Positions 1 to 7,150 of a stretch of DNA of 64,000 nt are shown piece by piece. How positions within the stretch are numbered: the stretch's first letter is position 1; every line of letters starts with the position of its first letter. This DNA is from Leifsonia sp. AK011 (GTDB taxonomy: Bacteria; Actinomycetota; Actinomycetes; Actinomycetales; Microbacteriaceae): NCBI RefSeq assembly GCF_013410945.1, contig NZ_JACCCH010000001.1:1116001-1180000 (forward strand). Reading direction: 5' to 3'. The notes under the pieces were generated by a model. That model was not told the DNA's origin, made no database searches, and saw nothing but the letters and a program-made list of their open reading frames with translations. The translations under genes and the position numbers were made by a program.

Positions 1-234
1 GAGCATCCTGTCGTACAGGGTCGCCACGGCACGCGGGTCCTGGCCCTCGAGGGCGGGGAACAGCTGCTCGAGGTCCTGGTGGGAGCCGAGGCCGACGCCG
101 GTGACGCCCTCGTCGGTGTCGAGCAGGACGATAGCGACCTCGGTGATTCCCGAGCTGACGAAGCCGTTCACGTCACCAACCGGCCGACCCCAGTCTCGGA
201 AAGTCCGGAGAGCGCGGTATCCAGTTATCTTCAT
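1..234 (-). CDS. Enolase-superfamily sugar acid dehydratase, N-terminal fragment
   Basis: Only the first 78 codons are present; the gene runs off the left edge of the window. The peptide begins MKITGYRALRTF and contains ITEVAIVLLDTDEGVTGVG, the strand pattern of the mandelate racemase/muconate lactonizing enzyme N-terminal capping domain. I chose the ATG at 234 because an AAGG lies 6 bases before it, while the in-frame ATG at 237 touches that site. Known family members include D-galactonate, L-fuconate and L-galactonate dehydratases, which make 2-keto-3-deoxy sugar acids. The neighbouring lactonase, KDG kinase and KDPG aldolase fit this role (inference). The catalytic Lys/His and metal ligands lie outside the window, so the substrate cannot be read directly. 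Confidence 0.8.
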   Translation of the reverse strand, partial: MKITGYRALRTFRDWGRPVGDVNGFVSSGITEVAIVLLDTDEGVTGVGLGSHQDLEQLFPALEGQDPRAVATLYDRML

Positions 235-237
235 CAT

Positions 238-310
238 CGCCCTTGACGGTCTCGGAGAACACGACGATCAGTCGTGCTCAAACAGCATACATCACACGTA
301 GGATCAATCC
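238..310 (-). promoter_or_regulatory. Leader and probable promoter of the dehydratase gene
   Basis: On the minus strand a TATGCT box (289-284) sits inside TGTGATGTATGCTG (296-283). The divergent promoter at 3.66 kb contains TGTGATGTACGATG, identical at 12 of 14 positions, which suggests a common regulator or common promoter type. A small hairpin (CACGAC 260-265, GTCGTG 271-276) falls near the predicted transcript start and could be an operator, a leader stem or the terminator of the kinase operon. No experimental support. Confidence 0.4.
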
Positions 311-1246
311 CTAGCGGAGAACGGGGTCGTTTCCGCCGAGCAGGTCGAGATCCGATCGACGCGGCAGACTCTCCCAATCACCCGGACCGAGGCACGCGTA
401 CGCACCCGCGCGCACGGCCGTCGCGAGGCGCGCAGCAGCCGGTTCCCCGGCGAGCAGTTCGGCGAGGTACCCCGCCGCGAACGCGTCGCCCGCGCCCACG
501 GTGTCGGCCGGGATGATCGGGAGGGCAGCGACACGGTGCACCTCGTTGTCGATGAGCGCGAGGCATCCGTCGCCGCCGAGCTTGACGAGCACCTGGGCTG
601 GGCCGAGCTCTGCGATGGCCGCGGCAAGGTCACCGGGAGTCGAGCCCTCGACGAGGAGCGACGCCTCATCGAGGCCGGCGAAGACCACGGATGCCCGGCG
701 AGCGATAGCGCGGTACGCCTCCGCACCATCTCTCCCGCGCCACAGGGAGGGCCGGTGGTTGACGTCGAAGGAGATCGGGATGCCAGCCCCCTCCGCAACG
801 TCGAGTGCGTGTTCGATCGTTGCCGCAGCCGACTCCGAGATCGCCGGGGTGATACCCGTGACATGCAGCACGGACGCGTTGCGGATCGCCTCGGCGTCGA
901 CGTCTGCCGGGGTCATCCGGCTGGCGGCGCTGCCGGCACGGTGGTACTCCACGCGCGTGACTCCCGCGAGCGGCTGTGACTTCACCATCAGACCCGTCGG
1001 CGCACCATCATCGATCACGATCCGGGTGAGTACCCCCTCGGCCCGGAGCTCACGCCGGATGAGCTCCCCGGTGCTGTCGGCGCCGAGCCGTCCCATCCAG
1101 GTGACCTCGCAACCGAGCCGCGCGAGGCCGATCGCCACGTTGCTCTCGGCGCCCCCGAAACCGAGCCTGAAGGTCTCGGGTCGTGGGCCAGCGGCGCTCG
1201 CGATGAACAGGCCCATGCTCTCGCCGAGTGTGACGACGCCCGGCAT
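311..1246 (-). CDS. kdgK: 2-keto-3-deoxygluconate kinase (PfkB family)
   Basis: A 311-residue PfkB-type sugar kinase. The N-terminal glycine-rich segment GGAESNVAIGLARLG (residues 31-45) and the C-terminal signature DTVGAGDAF (248-256), with the catalytic Asp254, are both intact. It would phosphorylate the 6-hydroxyl of 2-keto-3-deoxy-D-gluconate to give KDPG, the substrate of the aldolase encoded immediately upstream. The ATG at 1246 shares one base with the aldolase TGA, so the two are translationally coupled. It is the last gene of a four-gene minus-strand operon (Zn-dehydrogenase, KduD-like SDR, aldolase, kinase). Function rests on family plus context; a related 2-keto-3-deoxy acid or other sugar kinase is possible. 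Confidence 0.85.
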   Translation of the reverse strand: MPGVVTLGESMGLFIASAAGPRPETFRLGFGGAESNVAIGLARLGCEVTWMGRLGADSTGELIRRELRAEGVLTRIVIDDGAPTGLMVKSQPLAGVTRVEYHRAGSAASRMTPADVDAEAIRNASVLHVTGITPAISESAAATIEHALDVAEGAGIPISFDVNHRPSLWRGRDGAEAYRAIARRASVVFAGLDEASLLVEGSTPGDLAAAIAELGPAQVLVKLGGDGCLALIDNEVHRVAALPIIPADTVGAGDAFAAGYLAELLAGEPAAARLATAVRAGAYACLGPGDWESLPRRSDLDLLGGNDPVLR

Positions 1247-1872
1247 CAGACCCTGCCGATCGCCTGCACGGATTCGGTGCTCACGCGCTCGATCGTGGCG
1301 AAGTCGCCCGAGGCGATCATGGAGCGCGTGGCCATCCAGGATCCGCTGACGGCGGGCACGGCGGCATCCGCGAGGTAGGTGGGGGCATCGAGTGCGGTGA
1401 CGCCACCGCTCGGCACGAACCCGAGTCCCTGCAGCGGTGCGGCAAGTGCACGGATCGTCCCGAGGCCGCCGAGCTTGTCGGCGGGGAAGAACTTGACGGT
1501 GTCGATACCTGCCCGCATCGCCACGAGTGCCTCGGTGGCGGTGGCGATCCCCGGCAGCGACCCCATGCCGCGCTCTCGCGTGAGATCGACGATCTCGCGG
1601 TCGAACCCGGGGCTCACGATGAAGCTCGCCCCCGCGTCGTGCGCTGCCTCGAGCTGGTCGGGCCGGACAACGCTTCCCGCGCCGACCGTGAACCCCGCCA
1701 CCTCGGCCATCGCGCGGATCGCGTCCGCGGCGGCAGGCGTCCGGAAGGTCACCTCCGCGCACAGGATGCCACCCGCAGCGAGGGCACGCGCCAGATCGGC
1801 CGCCTGTGCCGCGTCGTCGATCACGATGACGGGCACGATGCGGTGTCCGGCCAGTGACCCGAGCGAACTCAT
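1246..1872 (-). CDS. eda: 2-keto-3-deoxy-6-phosphogluconate aldolase
   Basis: A 208-residue class I aldolase of the KDPG/KHG family, normal length. Glu40 in AEVTFRTP and the Schiff-base Lys127 in DTVKFFPAD match the catalytic residues of the family, and SGGV near residue 170 is the phosphate-binding loop. It cleaves KDPG (or KDPGal) to pyruvate and glyceraldehyde 3-phosphate in the cytoplasm. The ATG at 1872 overlaps the stop of the upstream SDR, and its own stop overlaps the kinase start, so kinase and aldolase are expected at matched levels. The pair provides the lower half of an Entner-Doudoroff-like route. Confidence 0.88.
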   Translation of the reverse strand: MSSLGSLAGHRIVPVIVIDDAAQAADLARALAAGGILCAEVTFRTPAAADAIRAMAEVAGFTVGAGSVVRPDQLEAAHDAGASFIVSPGFDREIVDLTRERGMGSLPGIATATEALVAMRAGIDTVKFFPADKLGGLGTIRALAAPLQGLGFVPSGGVTALDAPTYLADAAVPAVSGSWMATRSMIASGDFATIERVSTESVQAIGRV

Positions 1873-2624
1873 CGGCCGAGCCATCCGCCGTCGACTGGCA
1901 GCGTGATGCCCGACACGTAGTCGGATGCCGCGGAGGCGAGGAACACGGTGGCTCCCGCAAGATCGCTCGCCTGGCCCCACCGCCCGGCCGGGATGCGCGC
2001 GAGGATCGCCTGCGAGCGGTCCGGGTCGTCCTGGAGCGCCTGCGTGTTGTCGGTGGCGATGTAGCCGGGAGCGATCGCATTGACGGTCACCCCGCCCTGC
2101 GTCCACTCGTTGGCCAGGGCCTTCGTCAGACCGGCGATGCCCGACTTCGCGGCTGCGTACCCTGGCACCGTGATGCCGCCCTGGAACGACAGGAGCGATG
2201 CCGTGAAGATCACCTTGCCGTAGCCGCGCTCGAGCATTCCGCGACCGATCGCGCGGGTGAGCACGAAGGGGCTCGTCAGGTCCACCTGCAGTACTTCGTC
2301 CCACCACTCCTGGGGGTGCTCGACCGCTGGCGCTCGCCGGATCGTGCCCGCGTTGTTCACGAGGATGTCGACGGGGCGGGCGGCGAGCTCGTCGGCGAGG
2401 GATGCTACGGCCGAGGCATCCGCGAAGTCGCACGAGATCGCCTCGAAGGTGCGTCCACGTGCTCGGACTGCCGCGGCGATCTCGCTCTCGTCGGTGAGGG
2501 AGGCGCTCACGCCGATGATGTCCGCTCCCGCGTCGGCGAGCGCATCCGCCATCGCGTAGCCGATGCCACGACGGGCCCCGGTGACGACGGCGAGGCGTCC
2601 GGTCAGGTCGAAGGAGGTGCTCAC
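1869..2624 (-). CDS. kduD: KduD-like 2-keto-3-deoxy sugar acid 5-dehydrogenase (SDR)
   Basis: A 251-residue classical short-chain dehydrogenase. It shows TGARRGIG (15-22), NNAG (90-93) and the catalytic set Ser143, Tyr156, Lys160. The segments LLSFQGGITVPGYAAAKSG and GYIATDNTQAL...RIPAGRWG are closely similar to enterobacterial KduD (2-dehydro-3-deoxy-D-gluconate 5-dehydrogenase), closer than to generic SDRs. KduD enzymes interconvert 2-keto-3-deoxygluconate and 2,5-diketo-3-deoxygluconate. In this operon, next to a Zn-dehydrogenase and KDG kinase, it would reduce the 2,5-diketo intermediate to KDG (inference). The start overlaps the upstream dehydrogenase stop (ATGA). Confidence 0.85.
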   Translation of the reverse strand: MSTSFDLTGRLAVVTGARRGIGYAMADALADAGADIIGVSASLTDESEIAAAVRARGRTFEAISCDFADASAVASLADELAARPVDILVNNAGTIRRAPAVEHPQEWWDEVLQVDLTSPFVLTRAIGRGMLERGYGKVIFTASLLSFQGGITVPGYAAAKSGIAGLTKALANEWTQGGVTVNAIAPGYIATDNTQALQDDPDRSQAILARIPAGRWGQASDLAGATVFLASAASDYVSGITLPVDGGWLGR

Positions 2625-3643
2625 TTGCCCGCCTCCAACTCCACGAGGACCTTGAGTGCCCGACCATTCTCGAGGTCGGAGACGCCGTCGTTGATCTGCT
2701 CGAGCGGCACGACGCGGCTGATGACCTCGTCAACGGGGATGGTGCCGTCCTGGAGCAGCTCGACGGCACGCTCGAAGTCGGTGCGCTGGTACACCCGCGC
2801 CCCGAGGATGCGCAGCTCCCGCCAGAACACGCGCTGCAGGTCGATCTCGCGCGGCGTGGGGTGGATCGCGACGATCACGAGGGTGCCGCGCACCTTGGCC
2901 AGCGCGGTGGCCGCGAGTACCGCGGCGGGCGCACCGGAGACCTCGAAGACTACGTCGGCGCCTGCGCCGTCGGTCCATTCGGTGACCCACTCCGTGGCAT
3001 CCACGGCGCGGGGGTCGATGGCCTCGAAGCCGAGACGCTCGATCTGGGCTCGGCGCTCGGGCTCGGGCTCGCTCACCGCGACGATCGCGCCTTCGCTACG
3101 GGCGACCGACGCGATGAGGACGCCGATGGGGCCGCCACCGAGCACAACGACCTTGTCGCCCTTCTTCAGCTCGGAGCGGCGAACGTCGTGCACGGCGACG
3201 GCGACCGGCTCGGCGAGCGCGGCGGTGCGGAGGGAGAGGTCGCTCGGCACCGCGACGAGGAGTTCGGCCGGCACGTTCCAGTACTCCTGGAGCGAGCCGG
3301 GGGAGTCGATGCCCACGAACACGAGGTTCTGGCAGATGTGGTTGTTGCCCGCGAGGCAGGCTGGGCACGTGTCATCCCACACCAGCGGCATGACGGTGAC
3401 GGCATCGCCGGGCGCCCAGCCCGCGACCCCCTCGCCGAGGGCGGCGATCGTGCCGCTCATCTCGTGGCCGAACGTGAGGGGGGTGGTCACCCTCGCGTCC
3501 ATGTTGCCGTGGAGGATGTGCAGGTCGGTGCCGCACAGGCCCGTGAAGGCGACAGCTATCTGCACCTCACCGGGGCCGGGGGCGGGAACCTCCGCCTCCG
3601 AGATTTCAATCGAATGGTTTCCCGTGTACGCCGCTGTACGCAT
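2621..3643 (-). CDS. Zinc-dependent sugar/alcohol dehydrogenase (MDR family)
   Basis: A 340-residue medium-chain dehydrogenase. Catalytic zinc ligands Cys37, His60 and Glu61 are present and VLGGGPIG (about 169) is the nucleotide-binding loop. The structural zinc lobe has Cys93, Cys96 and Cys104, but the first position of the usual four-Cys set is Asp90, so that site is altered. Family members oxidise polyols, L-threonine or sugar acids such as L-galactonate. As first gene of the operon, followed by a KduD-like SDR, it is a candidate C5 dehydrogenase acting on 2-keto-3-deoxy-L-galactonate (inference). A TGGAG lies 4 bases before the ATG. Confidence 0.82.
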   Translation of the reverse strand: MRTAAYTGNHSIEISEAEVPAPGPGEVQIAVAFTGLCGTDLHILHGNMDARVTTPLTFGHEMSGTIAALGEGVAGWAPGDAVTVMPLVWDDTCPACLAGNNHICQNLVFVGIDSPGSLQEYWNVPAELLVAVPSDLSLRTAALAEPVAVAVHDVRRSELKKGDKVVVLGGGPIGVLIASVARSEGAIVAVSEPEPERRAQIERLGFEAIDPRAVDATEWVTEWTDGAGADVVFEVSGAPAAVLAATALAKVRGTLVIVAIHPTPREIDLQRVFWRELRILGARVYQRTDFERAVELLQDGTIPVDEVISRVVPLEQINDGVSDLENGRALKVLVELEAGK

Positions 3644-3653
3644 ATCGCTCCAG

Positions 3654-3680
3654 AATTCATGTGATGTACGATGAATTGTA
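3654..3680. promoter_or_regulatory. Divergent promoter with palindromic operator
   Basis: A perfect inverted repeat, AATTCAT (3654-3660) and ATGAATT (3671-3677) with a 10-base spacer, lies between the two divergent sugar operons. It overlaps TACGAT (3667-3672) on the plus strand and TACAAT (3680-3675) on the minus strand, both TANNNT -10 boxes. A repressor bound here would block both operons at once. No regulator gene is in the window beside it; GntR or LacI type factors commonly control such loci. Confidence 0.6.
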
Positions 3681-3702
3681 GTCCCGACAAGGAGGTTGTG
3701 TC

Positions 3703-4677
3703 ATCCGTACTCGCACCCTGGGCCGCGCGCCCGCACTGACCGAAATCGGATTGGGAACCTCCCCGTTCGGCAACCTCTTCCGCGAAACGACGGACGCGGA
3801 CACCGCCGCTGCCGTCGATGCCGCCTGGGATGGCGGGGTTCGCTACTTCGACACCGCGCCCCACTACGGCCTCGGCCTCGGCGAGAAGCGCCTCGGTGCT
3901 GGCCTGCGTGATCGACCGCGCGACGAGTACGTGATCTCCACCAAGGTCGGGCGCCTGCTCGTGCCCACCCCCGAGAACGCCGGGCAGCTCGACGACGACG
4001 GCTTCGTCGTGCCAGCCGAGTACCGCAGGCAGTGGGACTTCTCCCGCGACGGCATCCTCCGATCCGTCGAGGAGAGCCTCGGGCGGCTCGGGCTCGACCG
4101 GGTGGATGTGCTGTACCTGCACGACCCCGACGAGCACTGGGATGCGGCATCCACGACAGGCATCTCCACCCTCATCGAACTGCGCGACCAGGGCGTCGTG
4201 AGGGCGATCGGTGCAGGCATGAACCAGTCTGCGATGCTCGCGCGCTTCGTCGCGGAGTGCGACGTCGACCTCATGATGCTGGCCGGACGCTACACGCTGC
4301 TCGACCAGTCGGCGCAGGACGACCTGCTTCCCCTCGCGCTCGAGCGGGGCGTCGGGATCGTCGCGGCCGGTGTCTACAACTCCGGCCTGCTCAGCCGTGC
4401 CGTGGTTCCGGATGACGCGCACTACGACTACCGGGCCGCCCCGCGCGAGCTCGTCGAGCGGGCCCGCGCGATCGCCGCGGCGTGCGAGCGCTACGGCGTG
4501 ACGCTGCCCGACGTGGCCGTGCAGTTCCCCCTGCGACACCCCGCCGTCGTGAATGCCGTGCTCGGCGCGCGCAACGAGAGCCAGGCTGTCGGGGGGCTCG
4601 AGCGCTACGAGGCGACGGTACCCGCAGACCTCTGGGCCGAGCTCGAGGAGTCCGGCTACATCCGACCCGTCTCATGA
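3703..4677 (+). CDS. D-threo-aldose (L-fucose/L-galactose) 1-dehydrogenase, aldo/keto reductase
   Basis: An aldo/keto reductase of about 324 residues. FDTAPHYGLGLGEKRLG carries the catalytic Asp/Tyr, STKVGRLL the Lys and YLHDPDEH the His. The pattern GNLFR...GGVRYFDTAPHYGLG and the ISTKVGRLL block match the D-threo-aldose 1-dehydrogenase group, which oxidises L-fucose, L-galactose or D-arabinose to lactones. No ATG, GTG or TTG exists in frame between the ribosome-binding site and a TTG at 3751 that would delete the first beta strand. GGAGG at 3691-3695 is 7 bases from an in-frame ATC at 3703 that gives the conserved IRTRTLGRAPALTEIGLGT start, so I place the start there. The stop overlaps the lactonase ATG. 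Confidence 0.82.
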   Translation: MRTRTLGRAPALTEIGLGTSPFGNLFRETTDADTAAAVDAAWDGGVRYFDTAPHYGLGLGEKRLGAGLRDRPRDEYVISTKVGRLLVPTPENAGQLDDDGFVVPAEYRRQWDFSRDGILRSVEESLGRLGLDRVDVLYLHDPDEHWDAASTTGISTLIELRDQGVVRAIGAGMNQSAMLARFVAECDVDLMMLAGRYTLLDQSAQDDLLPLALERGVGIVAAGVYNSGLLSRAVVPDDAHYDYRAAPRELVERARAIAAACERYGVTLPDVAVQFPLRHPAVVNAVLGARNESQAVGGLERYEATVPADLWAELEESGYIRPVS

Positions 4678-5522
4678 TCGTCGACTCCCATGTCCACATC
4701 TGGGACCTGGCGCGGGCCGAGTACCCCTGGCTGGGGCCCGGCATGGCTCCGCTCGACAGGTCGATCGACTTCGCGGAGGTCGCGCCCCTGCTCCGGGAGC
4801 GAGGCATCGGCGGGGCGGTGCTCGTGCAGGCCTCCGATGAGGCGGCCGACACGCAGGTGATGCTGGATGCCGCGGCCGAGCATCCCGAGGTGCTGGGTGT
4901 CGTCGCGTGGAGTCCCCTCGACGAGGCGGCCACGCTGGCTGCGGACCTCGAGCGCTTCGCGGAGCTCCCGGTCGTTGGCATCCGCAATCTCGTGCACGAA
5001 CACCCCCGCGAGTGGCTCGACCGCGCCGCGGTTCGCGAGGGTTTCGCCGTGCTCGCCGCGAGTGGGCTGCCGCTCGACTTCCCGACCGCCACGCACCACG
5101 CGATCGCCGACGTGGTGCGCCTCGGTGCGCACCACCCCGACCTGCGCATCGTCCTCGATCACCTCGGCAAGCCGCCGATCGGCGGAACGCGCGATGAGCG
5201 TGACGAGTGGCGGTCGCTGATCTCGGCGGCCGCGCTCAACCCCCGCACGGTTGCGAAGGTATCCGGGCTGTACGCAGCGACCGGAGCGCTCGACTCGTGG
5301 ACGATCGACCTCGTGCGGCCGTTCGTGGAGGACGCGCTCGAGATCTTCGGCCCCGATCGCCTGCTGTACGGAGGGGATTGGCCGATCGCGGTGCTGGCGG
5401 GCGGCTACGCACGCACGTGGGACTCGATGAGTGACATCCTCGCGCCGCTCGCCGCGGACGAACGCGACGCGATCCTGGGCGGCACGGCCCAGCGCGTCTA
5501 CGCCCTCCCTGCCCCTGCCTGA
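4674..5522 (+). CDS. Sugar lactone hydrolase of the amidohydrolase superfamily (fuconolactonase-like)
   Basis: A 282-residue TIM-barrel hydrolase. DSHVHIWD (residues 4-11) has the HxH metal site; LDHLGKPP and YGGDWPI match the later conserved blocks of the COG3618 lactonase group (L-fuconolactonase, L-rhamnonolactonase, 4-sulfomuconolactonase). It would open the lactone made by the aldose dehydrogenase whose stop it overlaps (ATGA at 4674). Together they deliver a free aldonic acid to the dehydratase at the left edge. Exact sugar is inferred from context only. Confidence 0.85.
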   Translation: MIVDSHVHIWDLARAEYPWLGPGMAPLDRSIDFAEVAPLLRERGIGGAVLVQASDEAADTQVMLDAAAEHPEVLGVVAWSPLDEAATLAADLERFAELPVVGIRNLVHEHPREWLDRAAVREGFAVLAASGLPLDFPTATHHAIADVVRLGAHHPDLRIVLDHLGKPPIGGTRDERDEWRSLISAAALNPRTVAKVSGLYAATGALDSWTIDLVRPFVEDALEIFGPDRLLYGGDWPIAVLAGGYARTWDSMSDILAPLAADERDAILGGTAQRVYALPAPA

Positions 5523-5531
5523 CGACGAGTA

Positions 5532-5577
5532 TTCCGAAAATGCGGTTATGCGGCGCGCCACAAGGGCATTTTCGGAA
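5532..5577. terminator. Long-stem intergenic hairpin between convergent genes
   Basis: A perfect 12-base inverted repeat, TTCCGAAAATGC (5532-5543) and GCATTTTCGGAA (5566-5577), with a 22-base loop that itself holds the palindrome GGCGCGCC. It lies between the lactonase stop and the stop of the minus-strand zinc-finger gene, where a bidirectional terminator is expected. There is no U-tract, and the design resembles the hairpins at 10.0, 20.1, 34.7 and 37.7 kb. Confidence 0.5.
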
Positions 5578-5590
5578 CACTCGGCGAGGT

Positions 5591-5941
5591 TCAGTCCCTG
5601 AAGGCGAGCTGCTCGCGCCAGTCCGTGGGCAGCCGGTCGGCTGGCCCGGGGGACTTCTGCGGCGGTGAGTAGCTGAGGGGTGGCGCGAGTTCCGGGCCCT
5701 CGATCGTCTCCTCGGCCTCGTAATCCCAGAACCACTCCTCGCCGGGCTCGAAACTGCGGATGACGCGATGCCCGGTCTCCTTCCAGTGCGCGGTCGCATG
5801 ATGGTTGAGCGAGTCGTCGCAGCATCCGATGTGTCCGCACTCCGCGCATCTCCGCAGGTGCACCCACCAACTGCCGATCGCGTCGCAGTCCACGCACGTG
5901 TGTCCGCTCGGCGGCACCGTCGGATTGATGAATTCGCTCAT
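5591..5941 (-). CDS. UBP-type zinc finger protein
   Basis: A 116-residue protein with a zinc finger of the ubiquitin-protease (ZnF-UBP) type: Cys16, Cys19, Cys32, Cys35, Cys40/41, His47/48, His52 and His58 in HTCVDCD...RRCAECGHIGCCDDSLNHHATAH. The C-terminal third is acidic and Pro-rich, without a clear fold. In eukaryotes this finger binds ubiquitin tails; the role in bacteria is unknown. The gene starts 3 bases after the stop of the GCS2-type ligase, so they share a transcript. No catalytic domain is fused to the finger. Confidence 0.82.
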   Translation of the reverse strand: MSEFINPTVPPSGHTCVDCDAIGSWWVHLRRCAECGHIGCCDDSLNHHATAHWKETGHRVIRSFEPGEEWFWDYEAEETIEGPELAPPLSYSPPQKSPGPADRLPTDWREQLAFRD

Positions 5942-5944
5942 TCC

Positions 5945-7081
5945 CTACCCCTCACTCAGTCGGTTGGTTCGCCCGAGGCTTGCCCGGAATTCTCCCAGCA
6001 CCTGACTGGCCGCGGTCTGCGCGTCGTTGACGGCGAGCTGCCGCACGTAGCCGGGACCGTTGTGCACGATGGATGCCACCCCCGCGAGTTCCTCGGAGCA
6101 CCCGAGTTCCTCGGCTATCGGACCCACCACGGCCATAAGGTCATCGAGCTCGGCCGTGAGCGCCCGCATCTCGGTGCCGTCGGGTGTCAGGAGGATCGCG
6201 CCGAGACCGAAGCGCGCGGCACTCCAGCGGTTCTCGTCGGAGAGCCAGGATGGCGGCGGGGAATATGGAACCCCCTCGTCCAGCTGACGGGAGAGGTACT
6301 CGACCGTGCACTGGATGAGAGCCGTGAGCGCCGCGACCTCCTCGAGGCGCGACATCGAGTCGCAGACCCGGATCTCGATGGTCCCGTAGCGGTGCGACGG
6401 GCGGATGTCCCACTTGAGATCGTTCGGTTCTGCGATGACCCCCGCAAGCTGCATGGAGGCGATGAGCGCCTCGAACTCGCTCCACTCGCTCAGGTGCGGC
6501 GATGGTCCCGCCTGGGGCAGCTGCTGGAACACGAGCGTGCGGAACGACGCATACCCCGTCTCCTCGCCAGCCCAGTAGGGGCTGGAGGCGCTCAGGGCGA
6601 TGAAGAGCGGCACGTACTGCTGCAGTCGTGAGATGAGCGGGAGCGCCTTCGCGCTGTCCTCGACGCCGACGTGAACATGGACGCCCCAGATGAGCATCTG
6701 CCGCCCGATCATGGCCGTGCGCTCGAGGAGTTCCGAGTAGTGGGTGACCGACTCGTCGACCTCCTGGTCCTGCCAGTGGGCGAGGGGGTGGGTTCCGGAG
6801 GTCCCGAGCTCGAGTCCGAGGGAGTCGGCGGCGTCGAGGAGGAGGGCCGCTCGGGCGCGCACGTCGTCGATCGCCTCGCTCACGAGCATCCGGGGCTCAC
6901 TCGTGATCTCCACCGTGTTGGTGAGGTACTCCCGTTGCAGCGCGCGCTCCGGCATGTCGGGGTGCTTCGCGAGGTCGAGGATCGCGGGCCCCGAGCCGAC
7001 GAGCAGCGAGGTCTCCGGGTCGGCGCAGTACAGCTCGAGCTCAATGCCCACCGAGGATCGGGGCGAGTCCGCGAAGCGCAT
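5945..7081 (-). CDS. Carboxylate-amine ligase, GCS2 (YbdK) family
   Basis: A 378-residue member of the glutamate-cysteine ligase family 2. The N-terminal SVGIELELYCADPETSLLV, the central WGVHVHVGVED (nucleotide/metal site) and HRYGTIEIRVCDS are diagnostic blocks. Such proteins have weak gamma-glutamyl-amine ligase activity, and their natural substrate is usually unproven. Many actinobacteria make mycothiol rather than glutathione and still carry several copies. It is followed directly by the zinc-finger gene. A small inverted repeat (ACAG-TAT-CTGT on the minus strand) just before the ATG could be an operator. Confidence 0.85.
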   Translation of the reverse strand: MRFADSPRSSVGIELELYCADPETSLLVGSGPAILDLAKHPDMPERALQREYLTNTVEITSEPRMLVSEAIDDVRARAALLLDAADSLGLELGTSGTHPLAHWQDQEVDESVTHYSELLERTAMIGRQMLIWGVHVHVGVEDSAKALPLISRLQQYVPLFIALSASSPYWAGEETGYASFRTLVFQQLPQAGPSPHLSEWSEFEALIASMQLAGVIAEPNDLKWDIRPSHRYGTIEIRVCDSMSRLEEVAALTALIQCTVEYLSRQLDEGVPYSPPPSWLSDENRWSAARFGLGAILLTPDGTEMRALTAELDDLMAVVGPIAEELGCSEELAGVASIVHNGPGYVRQLAVNDAQTAASQVLGEFRASLGRTNRLSEG

Positions 7082-7150
7082 ACACAGATACTGTCATCGA
7101 CCGCGGCGATGCGGTCGAGATTCCGGGGGTCTTGACAAGCGTCCGCACTG

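Noticed and set aside
3751-4677. TTG start of the aldose dehydrogenase at 3751
   Set aside because: It would remove the conserved first strand and has no ribosome-binding site, whereas GGAGG is correctly placed for the ATC at 3703.
1-5522. Assignment of the sugar locus to L-fucose degradation
   Set aside because: KDG kinase and KDPG aldolase need a 6-hydroxyl, which fucose-derived acids lack; the set fits a hexose better.
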